From: JABDIP01 sp965250245
GTDB lineage: Bacteria > Pseudomonadota > Alphaproteobacteria > DSM-16000 > Inquilinaceae
Assembly: GCA_965250245.1 (NCBI GenBank)
Contig: OZ252296.1
Span: 3,100,001 to 3,164,000, forward strand
Reading direction: 5' to 3'
DNA length: 64,000 bases
This document shows, piece after piece, positions 40,232 to 47,305 of the stretch. The number at the start of each line of letters is the position of its first letter. Position 1 is the first letter of the stretch. A model generated the notes under the pieces. That model was not told the DNA's origin, made no database searches, and worked only from the letters and a program-made list of their open reading frames with translations. The position numbers were made by a program, and so were the translations under genes.

Positions 40232-40488
40232 CAGCCCGGACAAACCGGGGCAGGAAACAGGGAAGGAACCAAGAATCGGGATCCCGTTATCGGGAAATCC
40301 AGGCAAGCGAACTCGAAACAAGAGGCCGGAAAACGGCCCCTCCTTTAGTTAATTTTCATTAACACTTTTCCAGTTTATAGTTAATATGATCTGAAACTTC
40401 GATACAATACGTCTTTATTTCTTTACATTTGGACCGGTTTCCATTAATGTTCTGATAACCGTACTACGGAACCAGGAAGGCTCTCGGG
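40232..40488. other. AT-rich spacer before two small genes
   Basis: I see no credible gene here. Bases 40340-40460 are unusually AT-rich, with TTAATTTTCATTAACAC and TTAATATGATCTG tracts, and probably carry the promoter of the pair at 40489-41117. I cannot name exact promoter boxes. Confidence 0.5.
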
Positions 40489-40797
40489 ATGCGGAAGATC
40501 GGACCCTTTGTGACGACCCCCTTGGCAAGTGTCGCCGAACGGAGCGCCGCCGCCAGGTCACGGCAGCACCGCTTCAAGCGTCGGGCGCGGTACGATTGCC
40601 GGGTCACGCAGTCGGCGTCGAAGCTCCTGGCACGGTTCGGCAGCGATGCCCTGTTCCACATCAGCCTGCGGGCCGATGCCGGGCTGGCGGCCGGTGATTT
40701 CGAGACCTATGCGCTGTGGCAGCGCCGCCGCCGCGCGGCGGAGCGCCTGCTGCAGACGCGCCAGACCGGCGTGGCGCTGGCGGGAGGGAAGGCCTGA
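40489..40797 (+). CDS. Hypothetical basic protein (102 aa)
   Basis: This 102-residue Arg-rich protein (RSRQHRFKRRARYDC, YALWQRRRRAAERLLQTRQ) lies just after an AT-rich spacer, with CAGGAAGG 12 nt before the ATG. No family is recognised. Its stop overlaps the next ATG by one base (TGATG), so the two are translated together. The high basic content would allow nucleic-acid binding. Confidence 0.6.
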   Translation: MRKIGPFVTTPLASVAERSAAARSRQHRFKRRARYDCRVTQSASKLLARFGSDALFHISLRADAGLAAGDFETYALWQRRRRAAERLLQTRQTGVALAGGKA

Positions 40798-41117
40798 TGC
40801 ATATGCAGCGTCGCACCCGCCCGGCCAAGGAGATCACCGCCTCGCAGGTCCGGCGTCCGCCGCCGGGGCTGGGCTTGGCCACCAAGCCGCCGAACCGGTT
40901 CGCCGCCACCGTGCGCGCCGCGCAGGAGGCGCCGCGCCCGGAGATCGCCGCCTATCAGAAGGGCTATCGGGACGCCACCGAGCGCAACCGCGCCATGATG
41001 CTGGACCTGGCCCGCGCCCTCGAAGAGGCCATGGCGGTCGGCTGGCCCGACGATGCCGAGCCGCGCAACGCGGAATGGCGCCGCCTGGTCTGGCGCGCCC
41101 GGCGTACGCCCAAGTAA
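40797..41117 (+). CDS. Hypothetical protein (106 aa) coupled to the preceding gene
   Basis: ATG 40797 overlaps the previous TGA by one base; a longer open frame back to 40716 would run inside that gene. The 106-residue product is basic at the start (RRTRPAKEITASQVRRPPPG). It then has an amphipathic helix, YQKGYRDATERNRAMMLDLARALEEAM, and ends basic (WRRLVWRARRTPK). No family is recognised. A GC hairpin follows. Confidence 0.6.
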   Translation: MHMQRRTRPAKEITASQVRRPPPGLGLATKPPNRFAATVRAAQEAPRPEIAAYQKGYRDATERNRAMMLDLARALEEAMAVGWPDDAEPRNAEWRRLVWRARRTPK

Positions 41118-41146
41118 GACCGAGTTCCAAAGCCGCTATACCGTTG

Positions 41147-41174
41147 CCGCACGGCGCCCTCGGGCGCCGTGCGG
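41147..41174 (+). terminator. GC-rich hairpin, probable terminator
   Basis: A perfect 12-bp stem CCGCACGGCGCC, loop CTCG, and complement lie 30 nt after the stop of the small gene pair. The following TATTTCC is a weak U-tract, so efficiency is uncertain. Confidence 0.6.
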
Positions 41175-41220
41175 TATTTCCGCGTTCGGTTTTCCTGGCC
41201 GAAGGCTCCCGTTCGGCGTA

Positions 41221-41239
41221 TAGTCAAGTTTCTTGACTA
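41221..41239. promoter_or_regulatory. MarR-like operator candidate upstream of the DOMON gene
   Basis: TAGTCAAG-TTT-CTTGACTA is a perfect inverted repeat of 8 bp with a 3-nt centre, 27 nt before the DOMON start. TTGACT inside the right arm could serve as a -35 element. The spacing and sequence resemble operators of MarR-family repressors. No MarR gene is in the window. Confidence 0.5.
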
Positions 41240-41266
41240 AATGGCTGGAACCGGACGAGGGTCGCC

Positions 41267-41776
41267 ATGCACCGTCGCACGCTCCTGATCTCGGCCGCGA
41301 TGGGACCGATCGCGCCGGTCGCCGCGTCCGCCCAATCGGCGGCGCGGTCCGTTGCCCTGGGCGGGATGGACTTCGTCTGGAGCCATGCCGATGGCCGGCT
41401 GCATGGTCGCCTTACCGCGCCCGGGACCGGATGGCTCGCCGTCGGCTTCAACGCCGAGCGCACGCTGCGCGGGACCCGGTTCGTCATCGCCGCCGTGGCC
41501 ACGCCGCCGCCCCACGCCGAGGTGCATATCGCCCAACCGCCCGAGCACCGGCCGGTTGAGGACCTGACAGGCCAGCCATCCGGCCTCGGAGATGTCGCCG
41601 GCGGATACGCGGATGGACGCTCCACCCTGTCCTTCAGCCTGCCGCATCAAAGCGGGGACCGCTTCGGCCACGATCTGTCGCCCGGCCGGACGATCCATCT
41701 CATGCTCGCCTGGTCGCATGAGCCGGATTTCGATCACCATTCGGCCTGGCGCGGCCATACCGATGTGACGTTATGA
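41267..41776 (+). CDS. Exported DOMON-domain protein
   Basis: This 169-residue protein has GAGG 7 nt before ATG 41267. A signal peptide (MHRRTLLISAAMGPIAPVAASA) is followed by a DOMON domain: FVWSHADGRLHGRLTAPGTGWLAVGFN, the central VIAAVATPPPHAEVHIA, and the typical end HLMLAWSHEPDFDHHSAWRGHT. DOMON domains bind heme or sugars; His and Met residues near the end could ligate heme. A periplasmic redox role is likely but partners are not adjacent. Confidence 0.85.
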   Translation: MHRRTLLISAAMGPIAPVAASAQSAARSVALGGMDFVWSHADGRLHGRLTAPGTGWLAVGFNAERTLRGTRFVIAAVATPPPHAEVHIAQPPEHRPVEDLTGQPSGLGDVAGGYADGRSTLSFSLPHQSGDRFGHDLSPGRTIHLMLAWSHEPDFDHHSAWRGHTDVTL

Positions 41777-41800
41777 AGAGAGTTCCACCTGGCCGTGAGA

Positions 41801-41982
41801 CTTCCCCCTCACCCAGTTCCGGCTAGGGCTCGGCTTCCAGCCTCGCCAAGCCTGCGCAACCCTCTCCCCGAGGAGAGGGAAACGACACAAGGCTTGTGGA
41901 AGATCCCTCTCCTAGGGGAGAGGGTACGAAGGCTTCGTGAGGCCGGAGGCCGAGCGTTAGCCGGAGTTGGGTGAGGGGGAAG
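41801..41982. repeat. Compound palindrome, CCCCCTCACCCAG family with internal CCCTCTCC hairpins
   Basis: The outer arms 41801-41834 and 41949-41982 match at most positions (CTTCCCCCTCACCCA...GGCT...CTCGGC). Inside are two hairpins built on CCCTCTCCcnnGGAGAGGG (about 41859-41880 and 41904-41925). It fills most of the DOMON to tRNA-Pro gap; I see no gene in it. Confidence 0.8.
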
Positions 41983-42044
41983 CGTGCATCGGACTCCGCA
42001 ATGGAGCGGCCGTCCAGCGGGTCACGATCGTGCTTTCGGATAAA

Positions 42045-42121
42045 TGGTCGGAGCGGCGGGATTTGAACCCACGACCCCTTGTCCCCCAGACAAGTGCGCT
42101 ACCAGACTGCGCCACGCTCCG
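42045..42121 (-). tRNA. tRNA-Pro (GGG)
   Basis: The 77-nt cloverleaf includes encoded CCA. The acceptor arms CGGAGCG and CGCTCCG pair, the anticodon stem CTTGT/ACAAG encloses CTGGGGG with anticodon GGG, and the T-arm has GGGTTCAAATCCC. It lies downstream of merR, as is common in Alphaproteobacteria. Confidence 0.96.
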
Positions 42122-42228
42122 ACTTCGCGCCGCCGATCGGCGGCGGCGGGACTATACATAGCGGCCGGGCGGCAGGCAACGCCGCCCTGCCCGGCCGCGG
42201 GCACACATTGATCCGTGATGCGCCGCGG

Positions 42229-42690
42229 CTAACCCTGGTTGGACAATGCCGCCCGCAACTGCCTGAGTTCGTTCAGCAGCGAGCGCAGCTCGGCCTTGAG
42301 CGGCTCGGGCAGGCACTCAGCAGCCGCCGCGGCTTCGGCCGGCAGCGGCTCCACCGCCGGCTGTTGGCGCTCGGGCGGGTTGCTGGCAGGCTTCGGTACC
42401 GCGGTGCGGGCCCGGCCCTCGCGCAGCAGCCGCTGCACGCCCTTGATCGTGTAGCCGTCCTCGTAGAGCAGCTTCTGGATCTGCCGCAGCAGTTCGATGT
42501 CCTCCGGGCGGTAGTAACGCCGCCCGCCGCCGCGCTTGAGCGGCCGGACCTGGCTGAACTTGGTCTCCCAGAAGCGCAGCACGTGCTGCGGCACCGAGAG
42601 TTCCTCGGACACTTCGCTGATGGTGCGGTAGGCGCTGGCGGATTTGCCCACGCCGCGGGGACGCGTGCCGCCGTCCAGAAGGCTCGCCAT
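42229..42690 (-). CDS. MerR-family regulator linked to ihfA
   Basis: ATG 42690 lies 2 nt after the ihfA stop. The 153-residue protein has a MerR HTH: YRTISEVSEELSVPQHVLRFWE followed by KFSQVRPLKRGGGRRYYRPEDIELL. It lacks a long effector domain; the C-terminal half is a Pro/Ala-rich linker and a helix (LKAELRSLLNELRQLRAAL). This ihfA-linked MerR is widely conserved in Alphaproteobacteria, with no assigned signal. Confidence 0.92.
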   Translation of the reverse strand: MASLLDGGTRPRGVGKSASAYRTISEVSEELSVPQHVLRFWETKFSQVRPLKRGGGRRYYRPEDIELLRQIQKLLYEDGYTIKGVQRLLREGRARTAVPKPASNPPERQQPAVEPLPAEAAAAAECLPEPLKAELRSLLNELRQLRAALSNQG

Positions 42691-42692
42691 GC

Positions 42693-43010
42693 TCAAGCGG
42701 CACCTTTCTGGCTGTTGAGACCTTGATTGATGCGGTCTTTCAGGACATGGGACGCGCGGAACACCAGGACCCTGCGGGGCAGGATCGGCACTTCCTCGCC
42801 TGTCTTGGGATTGCGTCCGATACGTTGGCCCTTCTGACGCACGCCGAAGCTGCCGAAGGAGGAGATTTTCACCATCTCGCCGCGCGACAACGCGCCGGAG
42901 ATTTCTTCAAGCACCGTCTCAACAAGCTCTGCCGATTCGTTACGGGATAACCCCACTTCCTCGTAGACCGCTTCGCTGAGATGCGCGCGTGTTACGGTCG
43001 TCTCTGCCAT
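42693..43010 (-). CDS. ihfA: Integration host factor subunit alpha
   Basis: This 105-residue HU/IHF protein has LSEAVYEEVGLSRNESAELVE, the dimer segment MVKISSFGSFGVRQKGQRIGRNPKTGEEV and the DNA-arm motif with NPKTG, followed by RVLVFRASHVLK. IHF bends DNA as an alpha/beta heterodimer; the beta gene is not in the window. It lies between fabH and merR. Confidence 0.96.
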   Translation of the reverse strand: MAETTVTRAHLSEAVYEEVGLSRNESAELVETVLEEISGALSRGEMVKISSFGSFGVRQKGQRIGRNPKTGEEVPILPRRVLVFRASHVLKDRINQGLNSQKGAA

Positions 43011-43110
43011 TGCCGGCCCCCCGTTTTTATGTTGGGAACCGTACTTCGCAGGGAATATCCCGTCAATTACACAGAGTTGGAACCGGTCCTTGACACGGGC
43101 CGGAGAGTTG

Positions 43111-44088
43111 TCACCAGCGTGCCAGCGCCGACGCCCAGGTGAAGCCGCCGCCCATCGCCTCCATCATCACCATATGGCCGGGCTTGATTCGCCCGTCGCG
43201 GACCGCCGTGTCCAGTGCCAGGGGCACCGAGGCGGCGGAGGTGTTGGCGTGGCGGTCGACGGTCATCACCACCCGGCCCGGGTCCATCTCCAGCTTCCTG
43301 GCGGTGGCGTCGATGATTCGCTTGTTGGCCTGGTGGGGCACCAGCCAGTCGATCGCATCGGGGCCGAGCCCGGTCGCCTCCAGCGCCTCGTCGACCACCT
43401 CGGCCAGCCGCACCACGGCATGCTTGAAGACTTCCTTGCCGGCCATGCGGACATGGCCGACGGTGCGGGTCGAGGAAACGCCGCCATCGACGTAGAGCAG
43501 GTCGTGATGCTGGCCGTCGGAGTGCAGATGCGTGGTCAGGATGCCACGATCCTCGGTCGTCCCGGCCCCCTCCTCCGCCTTCAGCACCACCGCGCCGGCG
43601 CCGTCGCCGAACAGCACGCAGGTGGTGCGGTCCTCCCAGTCGAGAATGCGCGAGAAGGTCTCCGCACCGATGACCAGCGCGGTGTCCGCCTGGCCCAGCC
43701 GGACGAAATTGTCCGCCACGGCCAGCGCGTAGATGAAGCCGGAGCACACCGCCTGGACGTCGAAGGCGGTGCTGGCGCCAAGCCCGAGGCCGGCCTGCAC
43801 CCGGGTCGCGGTGGCGGGGAACGTCTGGTCGGGGGTGGCGGTGGCCAGGACGATGAGGTCGACGCTGTCGGCCTTCACCCCGGCGCTGGACAGGGCGGTG
43901 TCGGCGGCGCGGATCGCCAGGTCCGAGGTCTTCTCGTCCTTGGCGGCAAAATGCCGCTGGCGGATGCCGGTGCGCTGGACGATCCACTCATCGGAGGTAT
44001 CGACCTGGGCGGCCAGCTCGTCATTGGTGACCACCCGGTCCGGCAGATAGGCACCGGAGCCGACGAAACACGCTCTTCGGACACTCAT
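43111..44088 (-). CDS. fabH: 3-oxoacyl-ACP synthase III
   Basis: This 325-residue thiolase-fold enzyme has the catalytic triad. Cys is in DVQAVCSGFIYAL (about 112), His in WLVPHQANKRI (about 250) and Asn in VDRHANTSAAS (about 280). The C-terminal GGGFTWASAL is the standard FabH ending. It starts fatty-acid synthesis by condensing acetyl-CoA with malonyl-ACP. It overlaps plsX by 4 nt and belongs to the lipid-synthesis operon rpmF-plsX-fabH. Confidence 0.97.
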   Translation of the reverse strand: MSVRRACFVGSGAYLPDRVVTNDELAAQVDTSDEWIVQRTGIRQRHFAAKDEKTSDLAIRAADTALSSAGVKADSVDLIVLATATPDQTFPATATRVQAGLGLGASTAFDVQAVCSGFIYALAVADNFVRLGQADTALVIGAETFSRILDWEDRTTCVLFGDGAGAVVLKAEEGAGTTEDRGILTTHLHSDGQHHDLLYVDGGVSSTRTVGHVRMAGKEVFKHAVVRLAEVVDEALEATGLGPDAIDWLVPHQANKRIIDATARKLEMDPGRVVMTVDRHANTSAASVPLALDTAVRDGRIKPGHMVMMEAMGGGFTWASALARW

Positions 44089-45164
44089 TCGGCCGCATCT
44101 CCATCTTGGGACGAGATGCCTTCCTGTACCTGTCTTTCAAAGTGATGGAGGCCGTCCCTCACCTTGTCGTTGAAGCCGTTGCGCACCAGGTCGATGCCGG
44201 CGTCGATGGCGCTGGCGAAGCCCTGGGCGTCGGTGCCGCCATGGCTCTTCACGCAGATCCCCTGAAGGCCGAGGAACATGGCCCCGTTGTATTTGCGCGG
44301 GTCGAGCCGGTCACGCAGCTTCTGGAACGCACCACGGGCCAGCACGTAGCCGATCCTGGCGAGAATCGACGCCCGGAACGTCCTGCGCAGATATTCGGCC
44401 ACCAGCTTCACGGTTCCTTCCGCCGTCTTCAGCGCGATGTTTCCGGTGAACCCGTCTGTGACGATCACGTCGACTGTCCCGGTCGGTATGTCGTCGCCCT
44501 CCACGAACCCCTCGAACCGTCCCGGCAGACCCTCAAGCTCACGCAGCCGGGCGGCGGCGTCCTTGACCACGTCGTTGCCCTTCAGTGCCTCGCCGCCGAC
44601 ATTCAGCACACCGATGGTCGGCTCGGACAGGCCGAGAACCGATTTGGCGAACACCGCGCCCATCACCGCGAACTGGACCAGGTGTTCCGGCCGGCAGTCG
44701 ATGTTGGCGCCCATGTCCAGCATCACGCTTTCACTGCGCAGAGTGGGAAAGAACGTGGCAATTGCAGGGCGGTCGATGCCCGGCATGGTCTTCAGAACGA
44801 ACTTCGCCATCGCCATCAGAGCGCCAGTGTTGCCGGCGGAGACGACGCAATGGGCCTCGCCGTCGCCGACCGCGTTGATCGACAGGCGCATGCTCGATTC
44901 GCGACCGCCGCGCAGCGCCTGGGCCGGCTTGGCGTCGTTGGTCACCACCTCGCTGGTGTGGCGCACGGTCGACATCTCGGCGAGCTTCGGCCGCTCGGCC
45001 AGCAGCGGGCCGACCTTGGCTTCGTCGCCGAAGATGAGGAACCGGACTGTGGGATTGTGCTGCCGGGCGATCTCGGCGCCCTCGATCACCATGTCGGGGG
45101 CGTGGTCGCCGCCCATGGCGTCGAGCGCGATCGTCAGAGGCGCGGCAGCCGCGTTCGCGGTCAT
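44085..45164 (-). CDS. plsX: Phosphate acyltransferase PlsX
   Basis: I start at ATG 45164; a GTG five codons earlier is possible. The 359-residue protein has IALDAMGGDHAPDMVIEGA, the central SAGNTGALMAMAKFVLK, VLNVGGEALKGNDVVKDAA and TDGFTGNIALKTAEGT. PlsX makes acyl-phosphate from acyl-ACP for phospholipid synthesis at the membrane. It is the gene between rpmF and fabH in most proteobacteria. Confidence 0.96.
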   Translation of the reverse strand: MTANAAAAPLTIALDAMGGDHAPDMVIEGAEIARQHNPTVRFLIFGDEAKVGPLLAERPKLAEMSTVRHTSEVVTNDAKPAQALRGGRESSMRLSINAVGDGEAHCVVSAGNTGALMAMAKFVLKTMPGIDRPAIATFFPTLRSESVMLDMGANIDCRPEHLVQFAVMGAVFAKSVLGLSEPTIGVLNVGGEALKGNDVVKDAAARLRELEGLPGRFEGFVEGDDIPTGTVDVIVTDGFTGNIALKTAEGTVKLVAEYLRRTFRASILARIGYVLARGAFQKLRDRLDPRKYNGAMFLGLQGICVKSHGGTDAQGFASAIDAGIDLVRNGFNDKVRDGLHHFERQVQEGISSQDGDAAE

Positions 45165-45197
45165 GGGCCTTTGGCTCACGGGCGGCGCTGGGCGCCG

Positions 45198-45383
45198 CTA
45201 CGCTTCCGTGGACGCGTCGGTCACCTCGCGGCCGTCATAATAGCCGCAGGCCCCGCAGACATGGTGGGGGCGCTTCAACTCTCCGCAATTGGGGCACTCC
45301 GCATAGGCCCCGGAGCTCAGGGAATCATGCGCGCGGCGCATGTTACGCCGCGAAATCGACGTCTTCTTCTTGGGAACGGCCAT
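45198..45383 (-). CDS. rpmF: 50S ribosomal protein L32
   Basis: This 61-residue protein begins AVPKKKTSISRRNMRRAHDS and has a CPNCGELKRPHHVCGACGYY zinc-ribbon with four Cys. It is a small 50S protein at the start of the plsX-fabH cluster; a C4 form (zinc-binding) is retained. A hairpin with a short T run sits just upstream, between it and yceD. Confidence 0.97.
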   Translation of the reverse strand: MAVPKKKTSISRRNMRRAHDSLSSGAYAECPNCGELKRPHHVCGACGYYDGREVTDASTEA

Positions 45384-45403
45384 TTGTCGTAACTCGCTAT
45401 TTC

Positions 45404-45427
45404 AAAAGGCGGCCTCGCCGGGCCGCC
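45404..45427 (-). terminator. Weak hairpin between yceD and rpmF
   Basis: On the minus strand GGCGGCC (45427-45421) pairs with GGCCGCC (45414-45408) around a 6-nt loop, followed by four T residues. The short stem and U-tract suggest an attenuator or partial terminator within the yceD-rpmF-plsX transcript. Confidence 0.4.
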
Positions 45428-45546
45428 TGCAGCGGGGCGTGTCATACTGGAATTGCAACGCCGGGGCAAGCGGCAAGACCTATCATGATGGAATATCCCC
45501 TGTCTCCGCCCATCGCCATGGTGGCGGTCCGGCCGGACCGGCCGGG

Positions 45547-46080
45547 TCAGGCTTTCGGCTTCAGCCGCGCCAGTTCGGCGAACGGACCGTCATCGGCCGC
45601 CTCGCCGGCGGCCAAGGCTTCAGAGGCCACCTCCGCCCCCTCGGCGCGCGGATAGGGATCCAGCGCCAGCGACAGGTGCTGCGCCACCAGCTCGCCGATA
45701 TCGACCGAATCGCCGTCGATCGGCTCCGGCTCTTCCTCGGTCTCCGGATCGAACTCGATGATCGCCTCGGCACCGGCATCGGGTTCGACGGCCAGCCGGT
45801 CCTCGAAGGTCTCGGAGACGGTGCGCGGCAACGGCTCGAGCGTCACGACGCAGGTCTGGGTCAAGGCCGCCTCGAAGCTGCCGGACGCAACCACCATCCG
45901 GCCGCCCTTGCGTGGCTCCAGGGTCACCGTCGCGGTCAGGCTTTCCAGAGCTGCCAGCCCCAGCCGGGCGGCGAGCCGTGCGCATTCCTCGGCGGTCGCC
46001 TCGATGGTCTGGCGCAGCGGCGCCCCGCGCAGATCGTCCAGCGCCACCACCCGGCTGAATTCCGGTGTCTGATCGGCCAT
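45547..46080 (-). CDS. yceD: YceD family protein (DUF177, 23S rRNA accumulation)
   Basis: This 177-residue protein has the DUF177 hallmarks. A central CVVTLEPLPRTVSETFEDRLAVEP segment contains a single Cys, and the acidic DPETEEEPEPIDGDSVDIGELVAQHLSLALDPYPR precedes the LKPKA tail. It lies just before rpmF, the usual linkage, and helps 23S rRNA accumulation in E. coli. The alphaproteobacterial form has a longer N-terminal region, as here. Confidence 0.92.
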   Translation of the reverse strand: MADQTPEFSRVVALDDLRGAPLRQTIEATAEECARLAARLGLAALESLTATVTLEPRKGGRMVVASGSFEAALTQTCVVTLEPLPRTVSETFEDRLAVEPDAGAEAIIEFDPETEEEPEPIDGDSVDIGELVAQHLSLALDPYPRAEGAEVASEALAAGEAADDGPFAELARLKPKA

Positions 46081-46093
46081 CGTCGGTCCTCCG

Positions 46094-46633
46094 TCAGTCC
46101 GGCACCGGTCCGAAGCGCTGGCCGTCCTCGGCCAGCAGCGCGTCGACCGGCATGTCGGCCAGTGCCGCGCTCTCGCGCCGGACGTAGTCGGCCATGGCCG
46201 CGAGCTGCTCCGGTTCCGGGTCCGCGGAGCGGTACAGGTTGCGGCGCAGGGCCTCGACCAGCGCCTCGGTCTTCGGGGCGGCGAGCCCTTCGCGGTAGGC
46301 CCGGGCGCGGCCGTAGAACGCCTCGGCCATGCGCTTGACCTTCTTGCCGACGCTCAGATCGCCGACCCCCATCTCGCGCAGGGTCACATCCATGTCGGCG
46401 AACAGACGATCGATCAGCGACTGGACCAGCGCGTCCTCGCGCTCGCCCTGCCCGGCCAGCCGTTCCAGGACCAGGAAGGCGTGCAGGACCAGCAGGTCGA
46501 AGCGGCCGTCGAACGTATCCGGCACGCCGCACTTCAGATAGAAGGCCGGCTCTCGCGAGCGCTCGACGAGCCGGACGTAGAGCATCCCGACATCGCGATC
46601 GGCGGGGTCCTGGCGGAACAATCTGGCGATCAC
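46094..46633 (-). CDS. Ubiquinol-cytochrome c chaperone family protein (CBP3-like)
   Basis: GTG 46633 has AAGGGA 8 nt upstream and is preferred to the TTG eight codons earlier. The 179-residue protein carries the Ubiq_cyt_C_chap pattern: FYLKCGVPDTFDGRFDLLVLHAFLVLERL, LIDRLFADMDVTLREMGVGDLSVGKKVKRMAEAFYGR. CBP3-type proteins assist cytochrome b synthesis and bc1 assembly at the membrane. It is adjacent to yceD and divergent from bamE, a common alphaproteobacterial arrangement. Confidence 0.9.
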   Translation of the reverse strand: MIARLFRQDPADRDVGMLYVRLVERSREPAFYLKCGVPDTFDGRFDLLVLHAFLVLERLAGQGEREDALVQSLIDRLFADMDVTLREMGVGDLSVGKKVKRMAEAFYGRARAYREGLAAPKTEALVEALRRNLYRSADPEPEQLAAMADYVRRESAALADMPVDALLAEDGQRFGPVPD

Positions 46634-46810
46634 CTGAGCATCCCTTTTCCACCGCAACGGCGATGGTCCCGTTGACAGAAACCGTTTCGTGTAGATGATG
46701 GCGCCGTTCGAACTGGTAGCTTAGCACCGGTTCGTCAATGGGTGGAACGCCCGGGACCTGCAGGATGCCTCCCGAAGTGCCGCACCGCCCGCCGCTGGGA
46801 TGAGCCGTCG

Positions 46811-47299
46811 ATGACCCTGTTCGAGACACACCGCTTTGCCCGCATGGTGCTTGCCGCGGCGCTGGCTGTGATGGTCGTCTCCTGCTCCCCGGTGGTGGCC
46901 ACCCGCGGCAACCTGATCGACGATGACCGGTTCGCGCTGATCACCGTCGGCCGCAGCACCGCAAACGATGTCGCCAACGTATTCGGCTCGCCGACCACCG
47001 TGTCCACCTTCGACCAGCGCACCTGGTACTACATCGGCCAGCGGACGGAGAAGGTCGCGTTCTTCGATCCGGACATCGTCGAACGTCGGGTCGTGCGGAT
47101 CGAGTTCACCGAGACCGGCATCGTCAGCCGGATCGACGACCTCGACCTCGACGATGCCCAGGCGGTCGAGCTGGTCGAGCGCGAGACCCCGACGCTGGGC
47201 CGCCGCCTGACCGTGCTGGAACAGCTTCTCGGCAATTTCGGGCGGTTCAACACGCCGTCCGGTGGCCCGAGCGCACCCGGCGGGCCGGGGCAGCGCTAG
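46811..47299 (+). CDS. bamE: Outer-membrane protein assembly factor BamE (OmlA/SmpA)
   Basis: ATG 46811 gives a lipoprotein signal with lipobox VVSC about residue 22-25. The 162-residue product has the BamE fold: ITVGRSTANDVANVFGSPTT, RTWYYIGQRTEKVAFFDP and VRIEFTETGIVSRI, followed by a Gly/Pro tail. BamE supports beta-barrel insertion by the BAM complex. It is divergent from the bc1 chaperone gene. Confidence 0.93.
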   Translation: MTLFETHRFARMVLAAALAVMVVSCSPVVATRGNLIDDDRFALITVGRSTANDVANVFGSPTTVSTFDQRTWYYIGQRTEKVAFFDPDIVERRVVRIEFTETGIVSRIDDLDLDDAQAVELVERETPTLGRRLTVLEQLLGNFGRFNTPSGGPSAPGGPGQR

Positions 47300-47305
47300 G
47301 CCGCG

